This document shows positions 1 through 7,610 of a DNA stretch of 64,000 nucleotides, one piece after another; the stretch's first letter is position 1; each line of letters starts with the position of its first letter. Source of the stretch: JAJRXC01 sp047639555 (lineage in GTDB: Bacteria; Actinomycetota; Acidimicrobiia; Acidimicrobiales; Aldehydirespiratoraceae); NCBI GenBank assembly GCA_047639555.1, contig JBLIOE010000020.1, positions 1 through 64,000 on the forward strand, given 5' to 3'. The position numbers were made by a program, and so were the translations under genes. Below the pieces are notes generated by a model. That model was not told the origin of the DNA, did no database searches, and saw nothing but the letters and a program-made list of their open reading frames with translations.

Positions 1-105
1 GGCTTCTTCGGCCGGGGCTTCTTCGGCCGGGGCTTCTTCGGCCGGGGCTTCTTCGGCCGGGGCTTCTTCGGCCGGGGCTTCTTCGGCCGGGGCTTCTTCG
101 GCAGC
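1..105. repeat. 15-bp in-frame tandem repeat
   Basis: Six perfect copies of GGCTTCTTCGGCCGG (1-90) are followed by one imperfect copy (91-105) and continue off the left edge. On the minus strand each copy encodes AEEAP, so copy-number change keeps the reading frame. There are no spacers, so this is a coding minisatellite and not a CRISPR array. Confidence 0.95.
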
Positions 106-375
106 GCCCTCGTCGGGGTCTTCGCCGCCGCGCAGCTTCTTCCAACGATCGGCGGCGACTCGGTAGGCCTCTTCGGCCTCGGCCTTGTCTTCGGCTGAAG
201 CGCGGTCGCTCAGCTTCTTCAGGGCGGCGGCGGCGTCGTCCTTCGTGCGCTCAGCCTTCTTGATCTTCTTCTCGCGCTGGGTGCGCTCACGGTCAGCTTC
301 GACGTATTCGTTGAACAGCGTCAGTGCGGCCGTGGTCTCGTCGTCGAGTGCGGGCGCGGTATCGGAATCGGGCAT
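1..375 (-). CDS. Charged coiled-coil protein with AEEAP tandem repeats (C-terminus outside window)
   Basis: The reading frame is open from an ATG at 375 to the window edge, giving 125 residues with no stop. Residues 1-90 are rich in Lys, Glu, Arg and Ala (for example the run REKKIKKAERTKDDAAAALKK) and look like a helical coiled coil. From about residue 91 the chain becomes a pentapeptide repeat, AEEAP, encoded by the 15-bp DNA repeat at the window edge. No known enzyme motif or signal peptide is visible. The sequence resembles low-complexity acidic/Ala tails of actinobacterial DNA- or ribosome-associated proteins, but no function can be assigned. The true length and any C-terminal domain lie outside the window. 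Confidence 0.7.
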   Translation of the reverse strand, partial: MPDSDTAPALDDETTAALTLFNEYVEADRERTQREKKIKKAERTKDDAAAALKKLSDRASAEDKAEAEEAYRVAADRWKKLRGGEDPDEGAAEEAPAEEAPAEEAPAEEAPAEEAPAEEAPAEEA

Positions 376-419
376 TGGACCATTCTGTCGGGTTGAGAGC
401 GGACTCACGACCTCGGGAG

Positions 420-1613
420 TCAGTCTGTGGGAAGTCCGCGGCGTTTCTCGGTGCGGAGATCGAAGGCAATCTTGACCGCGTCGCGTCCGCCGGCGTTGGC
501 GGCATGGCTCAGCGCGTCGCGGTATCTGTCGAGGGGATAGGTAGCTGAGAGCATCCTGTCGAACGGCACCTTGCCCGCCAGCTCCATCGCGAGAGCGAAG
601 CTTGTGGCGGTGCGGCCGTCGTTCGTCTGCTCGGTTCCGTAGGTGTAAGTGCCGATGAGTTCGGTCTCTCGATGCCACAACGCGGTGAGGTCGATTTCGA
701 CAACGCCGGGCATTCCGAGCAACACCACCCGGCCGCGAGGGCGGCAGATTCCGATTGCTTGTTCGATGGATTCCGCGGATCCGACTGCGTCGATTACCAC
801 GTCGGCGCCGCCGGAAAGACGGCTGCCGATCATGAACGACCCGGTGGCTCGACGCACCGCACGGCCGAGCTCGTTGGGTGCGGTGACGACATCGGCGCCG
901 AACTCTTCGGCCAGGCTTCGCTGGATTGGGTATTTGGCGCCGATGAGGAGTGAGCCGGGGTTCGTGAAGTGACGAACGGCAGCCGTTGTGACGAGTCCCA
1001 TGGCGCCTGCCCCGATGATCGCGACGGTGTCGCCGTCTTCGATCTTGGCGCGAAGCGCGGCGTGCACCCCTCCTGCGACCGGCTCGATGGTGACGGCGAG
1101 CTCGTCGCTCATCCAGTCAGGTACGGAGTGGAGTTGGCTGTCGTGGGCGACGAACTCGGTGGCCCAACCCCCACCGGTGCTTTCGCAGAACCCGGTCTGG
1201 ATGCCCGGCTCGAGATGCCCACAAGTGAGATGTCGGTAGTCGTTGCCATCGGCGGGTGCCGCGCCAGGGAAGGGGAGGGGGAAGCCCCGGGCCGCATGGC
1301 CAAGGACGGGCTCGACGACGACACGCGAGCCATCAGCGAGGTCGCCGACAATCTCGTGGCCGGGGATGAAGGGAAACGAGACGAACTCTTCGAAATAGCG
1401 AGAGCTGTGTCCGTCGATGGTAGAGAGATCGCTCCCGCAGATGCCGGTGAGGCGGGGCCAGACGCGCTGCCAGCCATCGGCCGGAATCTCGGGCGGGTCG
1501 TCGTCGATGAGGTCGAGCGGGCCAACGGCGGCGCCCGCACCGGGGCGAAAGCGCGACGCAACCATTGCCGCGGCGTAGCGGCCTTCCTTGCGACTGAAAC
1601 GGAGGGCTTTCAC
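420..1613 (-). CDS. Zinc-type medium-chain alcohol dehydrogenase
   Basis: 397 aa. The catalytic-zinc signature is visible as GICGSD (Cys59) and PGHE (His86-Glu87), followed by a Rossmann nucleotide site IIGAGAMG near residue 205. This is the MDR/threonine-dehydrogenase-like family, using NAD(P)H to oxidise an alcohol or polyol. The usual four-cysteine structural-zinc lobe is not recognisable: only scattered Cys remain around TCGHLEPG, so that zinc may be missing. The start is GTG at 1613, overlapping the MFS stop as GTGA, so the two are translationally coupled. A much longer open frame upstream is only the antisense-like shadow of the MFS gene. The substrate is unknown; export or import by the adjacent MFS protein is plausible. 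Confidence 0.85.
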   Translation of the reverse strand: MKALRFSRKEGRYAAAMVASRFRPGAGAAVGPLDLIDDDPPEIPADGWQRVWPRLTGICGSDLSTIDGHSSRYFEEFVSFPFIPGHEIVGDLADGSRVVVEPVLGHAARGFPLPFPGAAPADGNDYRHLTCGHLEPGIQTGFCESTGGGWATEFVAHDSQLHSVPDWMSDELAVTIEPVAGGVHAALRAKIEDGDTVAIIGAGAMGLVTTAAVRHFTNPGSLLIGAKYPIQRSLAEEFGADVVTAPNELGRAVRRATGSFMIGSRLSGGADVVIDAVGSAESIEQAIGICRPRGRVVLLGMPGVVEIDLTALWHRETELIGTYTYGTEQTNDGRTATSFALAMELAGKVPFDRMLSATYPLDRYRDALSHAANAGGRDAVKIAFDLRTEKRRGLPTD

Positions 1614-3058
1614 GGGGCCGAGGCTACTCGTTGCCCACGGGTGCGCACGAGGCCAACTGCACTCGGCAGCGCGGCTGTCGTGATTGCCGCCATCACGAAC
1701 ACCGCGATCCCGTAGGCATCGCCAATTGAGTCGAAGACTTCGGCACTCACGACGACGCCGTCCCCGGAGAGAACGTCGCGGACGATTTCGACGTTGCCGG
1801 TTCGAGCGTCGACAATGGCGAGCGTGATTGCGCCGACCACGGCGATCCCGAAGGTTATGGCCATGGTGCGAAGGAACTGATGGGCCGCGTTGAGTCGTCC
1901 CATCTCTGAAGCGATGGTGCGCGACTGGAGAAGCGCGGCACCCGTGGAGGTGACCATGCCGACGCCCGCCCCCAACCAGAAGAAGGCGCCGTAGACGGCC
2001 GTGATTGGGAATTCGAACTGGATGACGATGCCGGTAAACCAAAGACCAGGTACGGCAATGACGGCTCCCAGCAAGCTGACCCATTCGCCCGACCAGCGGT
2101 CCTGTAGCCGCGATGAGATGTAGGAACTCATCGACCATCCGACGGTGAGGAACAACACCCCAAATGCCGCGAGGCCTGCGCTCTGCCCTCGCACCGTCCG
2201 CAGGTAAAACGGGAAGAACGCATTCACGCCGACACCACCGGCGAGGACGAGGACGGAGGTGAGATGGACGAGTCGGTATCGCCGATGCACAAGGTGGGGT
2301 ATCCGCACGACCGGATTGTCGACGCGACGTGAATGGCGCCGATAGCTCCAGCCAGAGATCAGCAGAACGGTTGCGGCGACGGCGATGATGACCGGCTGAT
2401 AGGAGGCGATCGCCAGCGCGGCGGCAGTAAGGACGGCCATAAGCGCGAGTCCGCGCCGGTCGAAGCCTTGATCCTCGGCGTCGTGGGCCCGGTCCGGAAT
2501 CCGGTTCCAGCCAAGAATCGCGGCCCCGACCGTGACCGGAATGTTGACCAAGAAGATGCCGCGCCACCCGACAGTTGCGATCATCACGGCTGCGATCGCG
2601 GGCCCGCCGACGCCCATCACACCCCAGATGGACGACGTAAGGGCAAAGGCCTTGGGCCTTAGTGAAAGTGGAATCGCGAGACCGATGCTCGCGACGCCGA
2701 CGGTCATGATTGCGCCGGCGAACAGGCCCTGGATGGCGCGGGCGCCGAGCAGCACCCACATGGTTGGCGAGAACGCGACCAGCGTGGACGTGATGATGAA
2801 GCCCGTGACCGCGACTCGGAACGTGCGCCGTGCGCCGATGCCATCGACGATCGGACCGGCGGCGAGCACCGCGACGGCCGAGGTCAACAACTCGAGGGTG
2901 ATCACGAAGGGCAGCAGTGAAATGGCGCCGAGGTCATCGCCAATGTCGGGAAGCGCGGCCGCGGCGGAGAGGTTGTTGTACGAGACGATCGCGATGACCG
3001 ACATGAGCGCGACAAGCACCGGGCGTCGACCGTCGCCGAAGAGTTTCGTGTCGCTCAC
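1610..3058 (-). CDS. MFS transporter, DHA2-type (14 TM)
   Basis: 482 aa, hydrophobic throughout, with the DHA2 drug:H+ antiporter pattern: loop 2-3 motif DGIGARR near residue 75 and the antiporter motif in TM5 (SSIWGVMGVGGP, then GWRGIFLVNIPV). The length fits the 14-helix class. It starts with GTG at 3058, overlapping the stop of the DUF2889 gene by four bases, and its own stop overlaps the downstream dehydrogenase start, so the three genes form one tightly coupled operon. It probably exports a small organic compound or metabolite. The substrate cannot be predicted. Confidence 0.85.
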   Translation of the reverse strand: MSDTKLFGDGRRPVLVALMSVIAIVSYNNLSAAAALPDIGDDLGAISLLPFVITLELLTSAVAVLAAGPIVDGIGARRTFRVAVTGFIITSTLVAFSPTMWVLLGARAIQGLFAGAIMTVGVASIGLAIPLSLRPKAFALTSSIWGVMGVGGPAIAAVMIATVGWRGIFLVNIPVTVGAAILGWNRIPDRAHDAEDQGFDRRGLALMAVLTAAALAIASYQPVIIAVAATVLLISGWSYRRHSRRVDNPVVRIPHLVHRRYRLVHLTSVLVLAGGVGVNAFFPFYLRTVRGQSAGLAAFGVLFLTVGWSMSSYISSRLQDRWSGEWVSLLGAVIAVPGLWFTGIVIQFEFPITAVYGAFFWLGAGVGMVTSTGAALLQSRTIASEMGRLNAAHQFLRTMAITFGIAVVGAITLAIVDARTGNVEIVRDVLSGDGVVVSAEVFDSIGDAYGIAVFVMAAITTAALPSAVGLVRTRGQRVASAP

Positions 3059-3882
3059 GGGCGTTCGTCGAAGTCAGCGAGGAGGAGAGCCGGGTGGTCG
3101 GTGAAGTCTCGGCTCGCTCCCTTGTGGCGGATCGCGAGCGGCGCGATCTCGGGCTGAAAAGCGTGACACATGCCGGACATGACATCGATGAGTTCGTCGG
3201 CTCGCTCCATCTTGTCGAGGTCGCCATCTCGGCCGCGACTGATGTCGCAGGCCCGTCGCAGCGCAACTGCCGCCTCCGCGGTCTCGTCATCGAGATGGGT
3301 CCCGCTCCATTCGATAAAGCCATCCCACAGCGGCGCTTCGAGCCATTCCGGCGGTCCGAGAAGTTGCCGCTCGCGGAGCCGCCATTCGAGGACGAGCTCG
3401 CCATCTCGCCACAGGCGCACATCGCGTTCGCCGGTGTCGGCCGCGGGGTCATCGACCGCCATGTCGTAGATGCGCTCGACGGCGGCTCCTCGGGCCGCGT
3501 GGGTGACCACCAAGCCCGCCAGGTCGAACATGTGCGTGCAGTTCTTCCGAGCGTTCAAGTCCCGAAGGGCCAGGGGGCCAGTGCGTAGGAGCGTGCCGAC
3601 GAGCGCCTGCAGCGGCATGCCCGCAGTGAGACATTGTGTCCACGGCGACCGGACACCAGACCCATCGACCGCGACGACGGCGCCGTTCTCGGTGGTGATG
3701 TCGACGCGGAAGTGATGAAAGTCATCTTCGAGTTCGCCCCAGGTCCGATTGCCGAGGTGGGAGACGATGATGCGACGCCGGTAGACGCCGGTCCCCCGGG
3801 CTCGTTCGCTTGCTCGTGGTGTTTCGGCCTGTCGGTCAAAAACCGGACGACGGGCGCGGGGCGGAGGCGCAACGTCGTTCAT
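3055..3882 (-). CDS. DUF2889 family protein
   Basis: 275 aa. The core shows the DUF2889 pattern: an Arg-rich strand followed by DDFHHFRVD, a central R-S-P-W-T-Q-C segment (residues about 77-83) and CTHMFDLAGL. Family members are often found in steroid, aromatic or CoA-thioester catabolic loci of actinobacteria and proteobacteria, but the biochemical role is not established. The start was placed at ATG 3882 because a TANNNT box (TAGCGT) lies seven bases upstream and because an upstream extension would overlap the divergent LLM gene. First gene of the operon DUF2889-MFS-ADH. Confidence 0.8.
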   Translation of the reverse strand: MNDVAPPPRARRPVFDRQAETPRASERARGTGVYRRRIIVSHLGNRTWGELEDDFHHFRVDITTENGAVVAVDGSGVRSPWTQCLTAGMPLQALVGTLLRTGPLALRDLNARKNCTHMFDLAGLVVTHAARGAAVERIYDMAVDDPAADTGERDVRLWRDGELVLEWRLRERQLLGPPEWLEAPLWDGFIEWSGTHLDDETAEAAVALRRACDISRGRDGDLDKMERADELIDVMSGMCHAFQPEIAPLAIRHKGASRDFTDHPALLLADFDERP

Positions 3883-3889
3883 CGGCCGA

Positions 3890-3895
3890 ACGCTA
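3890..3895 (-). promoter_or_regulatory. -10 box TAGCGT of the DUF2889 operon
   Basis: Reads TAGCGT on the minus strand, ending seven bases before the ATG at 3882, so the transcript should begin at or next to the start codon (leaderless). It matches the TANNNT pattern repeated at many other genes in this window. Confidence 0.5.
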
Positions 3896-3977
3896 TTCGC
3901 CACTGCGGCGATTGAGCCAGATGGCTGGGGCCCGGTGGGCCTGCGAGATGGAGTAACCGCGCCCAACGACGACGGAA

Positions 3978-3983
3978 TAGTGT
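3978..3983 (+). promoter_or_regulatory. -10 box TAGTGT of the LLM oxidoreductase gene
   Basis: TAGTGT is followed by exactly six bases and then the ATG at 3990. This is the spacing expected for a leaderless mRNA and there is no Shine-Dalgarno sequence. It supports the chosen start. Confidence 0.55.
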
Positions 3984-3989
3984 CCGGGC

Positions 3990-5045
3990 ATGAAGCTCGG
4001 ACTCGGACTCGACCTCTATCGCGCCTCTCAGCTGAAGGTGCCGGTGGAGCAGGTACAGCTGGTGGAATCCCTCGGGTACCACTCCGTGTGGACGGCCGAG
4101 GCCTACGGGTCTGACGCGATGACCCCGCTGGCGTATCTCGCGGCACACACGTCGCGGATCAAGCTGGCCACCGGCGTCGTCCAACTTGCCGCCCGGACGC
4201 CGGCCAACACTGCGATGCAGGCGATGACCATCGATGCTCTCGCCGGCGGGAATCGCGTGATCATTGGCCTTGGTGTGTCGGGCCCGCAGATCGTGGAGGG
4301 TTGGTACGGCCAACCGTGGGGTTCGCCGGTGAAGCGACTCCGTGACTATGTCGCCATCATGCGCAAGGTCCTCGAGCGCGAGGGGCCGGTGTCTCACGAT
4401 GGAGCGGAGATTTCGCTGCCCTACAACGGACCGGGTTCGATTGGTCAGGGCAAAGCGCTGAAGTCGATCCTGCATCCTGTTGGCAAGGTAGAGATTTGGA
4501 TCGCCGCCGGAGCGCCAATGAACACCGCACTCGCGGCGGAAGTTTGTGACGGCTGGCTGCCGATGGGTTATGGGTCCGACGGCTGGGAAGTCCACGGGCC
4601 GAACCTCGAGAAGGGTTGGGATCGACGCGGTGGTCGGCCCGACGACTTCGACATCATGGGCAACATCACGATCGAGATCACCGACGACGTCCAGGCCGCG
4701 ATCGACGAGAAGAAGCCGCTCACCGGAATGTATGTCGGTGGCATGGGCAGCGAATCGAAGAACTTCCACAAGGAAGCGATGGCCCGCCGGGGTTTCCCCG
4801 AAGCGGCCGAGCGAATCCAGGAACTGTGGCTTGCCGGGCGTAAGGACGAAGCGGTCGCGGCGGTGCCCGACGAGTACATCGACGCCGGTGCCCTCTTCGG
4901 CTCCGCCGATCGGATCCGGGAGCGGTGGGACGAAGTGATTCCACCCAAGGTTACTGGTCTGATTGTTCGTACCGAGTCGGACGAAGGGCTGCGCGTCGCC
5001 GCCGAGATGACCGGAAGCCAGGACACGATGAAGGAAGACCTGTGA
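3990..5045 (+). CDS. LLM-class F420-dependent oxidoreductase
   Basis: 351 aa, luciferase-like monooxygenase (TIM barrel) fold. N-terminal strand MKLGLGLDL, then ESLGYHSVWTAEAYGSDA and TSRIKLATGVVQLAARTP are typical of the F420-dependent members common in actinobacteria. These enzymes move hydride between F420 and an organic substrate, often in CoA-ester, lipid or xenobiotic metabolism. No signal peptide, so cytosolic. The stop overlaps the next start as TGATG, coupling it to two crotonase-fold enzymes. That context suggests a step in beta-oxidation-like degradation, but the substrate is not deducible. Confidence 0.85.
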   Translation: MKLGLGLDLYRASQLKVPVEQVQLVESLGYHSVWTAEAYGSDAMTPLAYLAAHTSRIKLATGVVQLAARTPANTAMQAMTIDALAGGNRVIIGLGVSGPQIVEGWYGQPWGSPVKRLRDYVAIMRKVLEREGPVSHDGAEISLPYNGPGSIGQGKALKSILHPVGKVEIWIAAGAPMNTALAAEVCDGWLPMGYGSDGWEVHGPNLEKGWDRRGGRPDDFDIMGNITIEITDDVQAAIDEKKPLTGMYVGGMGSESKNFHKEAMARRGFPEAAERIQELWLAGRKDEAVAAVPDEYIDAGALFGSADRIRERWDEVIPPKVTGLIVRTESDEGLRVAAEMTGSQDTMKEDL

Positions 5046-5833
5046 TGTCTGACCCGTTGATCACCGTTGAGGAAGCGGCGCCCCACGTGCGTTACGTCAC
5101 GCTCAACCGGCCCGACAAGCGCAACGCAATCTCCACACCGATGCGGGCGCAACTGCTTGACACGTTGCATGCCCATGACAACAACGACGACGTGCGCGTA
5201 TCGATCGTCCGTGGCGCGGGCGTGTGTTTCTCGTCGGGCTACGACTTGAAGAGCCCGCTGATGGACGACACGCCGTACCCGTCGGCTCCGGGTGACGGCG
5301 CTTGGAGCCGCCAGGCCACCGACGGCTGGTTCCAAATCTGGGACCTCGCGAAACCCGTGATTGCCCAGGTGCATGGCTACGCCATGGCCGGAGCGACCGA
5401 ACTGGCATCGGCCTGCGACCTTGTCTATGTCGCGGACGATGCGCAGATCTCCTATCCGGTCGTGCGGGTCGCGTCGCCACCCGATTGGCAGTACCACGAG
5501 CCCTTGATGGGACTTCGTCACGCGATGGAGGCGATGCTCACGGGCGACGCAATGGATGGAGTTGAAGCCGCCCGGGTTGGATGGGCCAACCGTTCGTACG
5601 CAGCCGATTCGCTGGAGGCCGAAGTGCTGGCCGTTGCAACTCGGATCGCGGGCGTGGCCACCGACCTGTCGCAGATCCTCAAACGGATGGTGCACCGCCA
5701 GTTCGATGTGTCGGGAGGCCGAGCTGCGATGCGAGCGGGTCAAGAGTTCCAGGCCCTCGCCGGCCACCAAGCGTCGGTGGAGAGTTTCCGAGCCGATCCC
5801 TTGGCCGCCATGAAGAAGATCGTGTCGGAATGA
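5045..5833 (+). CDS. Enoyl-CoA hydratase/isomerase family protein
   Basis: 262 aa, crotonase fold. Oxyanion-hole segments are visible: FSSGYDLKS (about residues 61-69) and YAMAGATELASACD (about 111-124). The glutamate in ATELA matches the first catalytic Glu of hydratases. The second catalytic position, normally PE, falls in YPVVR, so the reaction may differ from simple hydration. The start at ATG 5045 is coupled to the LLM stop (TGATG) and the end overlaps the next gene as ATGA. Probably acts in CoA-thioester catabolism in the cytosol. Confidence 0.85.
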   Translation: MSDPLITVEEAAPHVRYVTLNRPDKRNAISTPMRAQLLDTLHAHDNNDDVRVSIVRGAGVCFSSGYDLKSPLMDDTPYPSAPGDGAWSRQATDGWFQIWDLAKPVIAQVHGYAMAGATELASACDLVYVADDAQISYPVVRVASPPDWQYHEPLMGLRHAMEAMLTGDAMDGVEAARVGWANRSYAADSLEAEVLAVATRIAGVATDLSQILKRMVHRQFDVSGGRAAMRAGQEFQALAGHQASVESFRADPLAAMKKIVSE

Positions 5834-6615
5834 CTCATCCGAAGATTGAGGTGAACATCGACGGCGACGTCGGTTCGATTCTCGTCAACAACCCAACGCG
5901 GCTGAACGCCATGACGGGCGCGATGTTCGATGCGCTTCACGGCGCCGCGATGACGATGCGCGAGGCAAGCCCTCGGGTTGTTGTCTTTCGCGGCGCCGGC
6001 GATCACTTCTGTTCCGGCGCCGACGTCAGTGGCGAAGGTGATGATGGAATCGAGGGCGTCGATCACCCGCTGCAAAACATGCGACGGATCGGCGATGCGG
6101 TCACCGCTCTGGCCGCTCTGCCCATGCCAACCATCGCCGCCGTCGACGGTGTGTGTGTCGGTGCGGGCTTCGGGTTCGCGCTCGCCGCCGACATGATGAT
6201 CTGCACCGATCGGGCTCGCTTCTCGTTGATCTTCGCCCGGCGGGCGCTGTCGCTCGACTTCGGCACGTCGTACCTGCTGCCGCAGCGCGTTGGCCTCCAT
6301 CGCGCCAAAGAGATGGCCTTCACCGCAGGGGAGTACGACGCTGCGGCCGCCGCCGAGATCGGTTTCGTGAACCAGGTGGTGCCGGCTGACGACCTCGAGT
6401 CGGCCACACAGGCACTTGTTGACAAGGTGGTCGCGGGTCCGCCGCTCGCGCTTTCGATGTCGAAGCGACTGTTGGAGGCGAGCGCCAATTCAACCCTCGC
6501 TCAGGCCGTCGAACAAGAGGCGCTGGCGCAGAACATCAACTTTCCGACCAACGATGTCCGCGAAGCGGCGGCTGCGTTCATTGAGAAACGGCCGACCCGC
6601 TTCACCGGTTCGTAG
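5830..6615 (+). CDS. Crotonase-fold enoyl-CoA hydratase/isomerase (PaaG-like)
   Basis: 261 aa. FCSGADVSGEG and VGAGFGFALAADM form the oxyanion hole. The hydratase Glu position is Phe (GFGFALAAD), and a downstream Asp sits in LSLDFG, the pattern of isomerase-type members such as PaaG, where an Asp acts as base. It ends with the usual C-terminal helix (FIEKRPTRF). Translationally coupled to the preceding crotonase, so the two probably act on consecutive intermediates. Assigning isomerase rather than hydratase activity is an inference from the substituted residues. Confidence 0.85.
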   Translation: MTHPKIEVNIDGDVGSILVNNPTRLNAMTGAMFDALHGAAMTMREASPRVVVFRGAGDHFCSGADVSGEGDDGIEGVDHPLQNMRRIGDAVTALAALPMPTIAAVDGVCVGAGFGFALAADMMICTDRARFSLIFARRALSLDFGTSYLLPQRVGLHRAKEMAFTAGEYDAAAAAEIGFVNQVVPADDLESATQALVDKVVAGPPLALSMSKRLLEASANSTLAQAVEQEALAQNINFPTNDVREAAAAFIEKRPTRFTGS

Positions 6616-6645
6616 AGCCGCTCGGGCCCAGGAAGGGCTCTTAGT

Positions 6646-6662
6646 GGTAGCGGTAGTAACGG
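6646..6662 (+). repeat. Left 17-bp flanking inverted repeat of accessory cassette
   Basis: GGTAGCGGTAGTAACGG. Its inverted counterpart at 10025-10041 matches 16 of 17 bases. The pair brackets about 3.4 kb holding a mobile-element remnant, a broken tetR and the PrnB/kynureninase-like genes. Confidence 0.55.
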
Positions 6663-6690
6663 AGCAGAAACGGCGGTGAGATTTCCTCCG

Positions 6691-6754
6691 GTGAGCGTGC
6701 TCACTTGATCTGGCCCCACTTGGAGCTGTTGTGCTCCTGAGCACAGTGGGGCCA
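6691..6754. repeat. Nested palindromes, probable insertion-element terminus
   Basis: Three palindromes lie within 64 bases. GTGAGC-gt-GCTCAC is at 6691-6704. A perfect 10-bp pair TGGCCCCACT (6711-6720) and AGTGGGGCCA (6745-6754) encloses an inner hairpin GTGCTC-ct-GAGCAC (6731-6744). The adjacent reading frame is cut off at this block, so it looks like a transposon end or scar. Assignment to a particular IS family (IS21-like ends came to mind) is only a guess. Confidence 0.45.
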
Positions 6755-7006
6755 AAACAGGTTGACATTCCCACTCCGGCAGAGACACTCACCCGACCAG
6801 CCGAAACAGGCCAACAGCACACGATGCAACAGGGCCAACGACACCCAGGCTGGGACATCGATCGTCCGCACGATCAGCGGGCTCACCCCACGGACTGCGA
6901 CACGTAAACGGACACCTATCCCAGTCCCGTCAACCTCCCACGGAACGTGACGCTCTCCGATCAGGAATGCTCGGACGATGAGAGTGCTCTGAGCGGGCTG
7001 GCTCAC
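6701..7006 (-). pseudogene. Remnant of pRiA4b ORF-3 / IS1096 TnpR-like passenger gene
   Basis: About 101 codons. The segment LRVAVRGVSPLIVRTIDVPA, followed by LALLHRVLLACFGWSGE, matches the start of the plasmid pRiA4b ORF-3 family (PRiA4_ORF3), found as a passenger of IS1096-type transposons. Similarity stops after FGWSGE, where intact proteins continue with a His-Leu-x-x-F block. Here the frame runs into the nested palindromes and ends. Intact members are much longer, so this is a truncated relic. It marks past mobile-element activity at the left end of the cassette. Confidence 0.55.
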
Positions 7007-7053
7007 TGACCCAGCGAACGAGCTGGCGCCACGACGGGTTGGATATGCCCCTC

Positions 7054-7491
7054 TTACGGGTCTGGAGTGGCGAGAACAGCTTTGGTGACGAAGTCAGCGA
7101 TGCGTTCGGCGCTCCATCCGCGTCGTTGGAGGTCCGGCACTTCGCGTGGGTCGCTGGTGAGATTCCACATGAACAGCATCATCGTGGTGTTACCACCGAG
7201 TCGGACGAGCAACGGTTCGATCGGGGAGCATCCGAACGTGATCGCGGGTTCGCCCTCGTCGCGCCGCCGAAGGAATCCTTCTGACGACCGCAGGTTTACG
7301 GCGAGTTCGCCGTGCTCGGCGCACGCTCGCACCCACGCCAGGTTCCAGCGCCCGAACGCCTTGATCGGGTCGCCGGCGGCACCGCCCGACGATGCAAAGA
7401 GTTCGACTGCGCGGATCGGCAGCTGCAGCACGATCGCCTGGATTGCATCGCTCACGGAGGCGAAGTGTCGGTACGCCGTCGCCGTCGACAC
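7054..7491 (-). pseudogene. TetR-family regulator, 5'-truncated
   Basis: 145 codons. The sequence begins inside the helix-turn-helix: QLAGVSTATAYRHF is readable in frame, but a TGA lies immediately before it (codon TGA, GGA, then CAG for Gln). Helix 1 and the first part of the HTH are absent in every frame upstream, which instead reads unrelated sequence toward 7564. The C-terminal ligand-binding half is intact. The nominal GTG start at 7491 would give a protein unable to bind DNA in the usual way. It faces away from the PrnB/kynureninase-like operon and was probably its divergent repressor before the break. Confidence 0.65.
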
Positions 7492-7582
7492 TCCGGCGAG
7501 CTGTCCTCATCGGCTGGCACGACACGCTGGCTAACCTCTCATCGACATAAGACTGCATTCTCATCTACGGCCGCTCCGGCCG

Positions 7583-7588
7583 TAGCGT
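7583..7588 (+). promoter_or_regulatory. -10 box TAGCGT upstream of the PrnB-family gene
   Basis: TAGCGT fits the TANNNT pattern. Transcription would start near 7595, giving a leader of about 16 bases that includes a GGAAG ribosome-binding site before ATG 7611. It sits just outside the truncated tetR gene, where a divergent operator would be expected. Confidence 0.4.
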
Positions 7589-7610
7589 CTTGGCCGAACG
7601 GAAGATCCGC

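Noticed and set aside
1..105. Possible CRISPR array at the left edge
   Set aside because: Repeats are contiguous 15-bp units without spacers and are in frame within a protein.
420..2759. 779-codon open frame suggesting a large fused dehydrogenase
   Set aside because: The first half is Arg-rich, non-homologous sequence lying in another frame of the MFS gene. Homology begins at the GTG at 1613, which overlaps the MFS stop.
4568..5770. 400-codon minus-strand open frame opposite the LLM/crotonase genes
   Set aside because: Shadow of the two genes on the other strand; no recognisable domain.
7489..7506. TGA upstream of the TetR HTH as a second selenocysteine codon
   Set aside because: No redox-active context, no SECIS-like hairpin downstream, another stop (TAG) shortly upstream and missing helix 1; a truncation explains it better.
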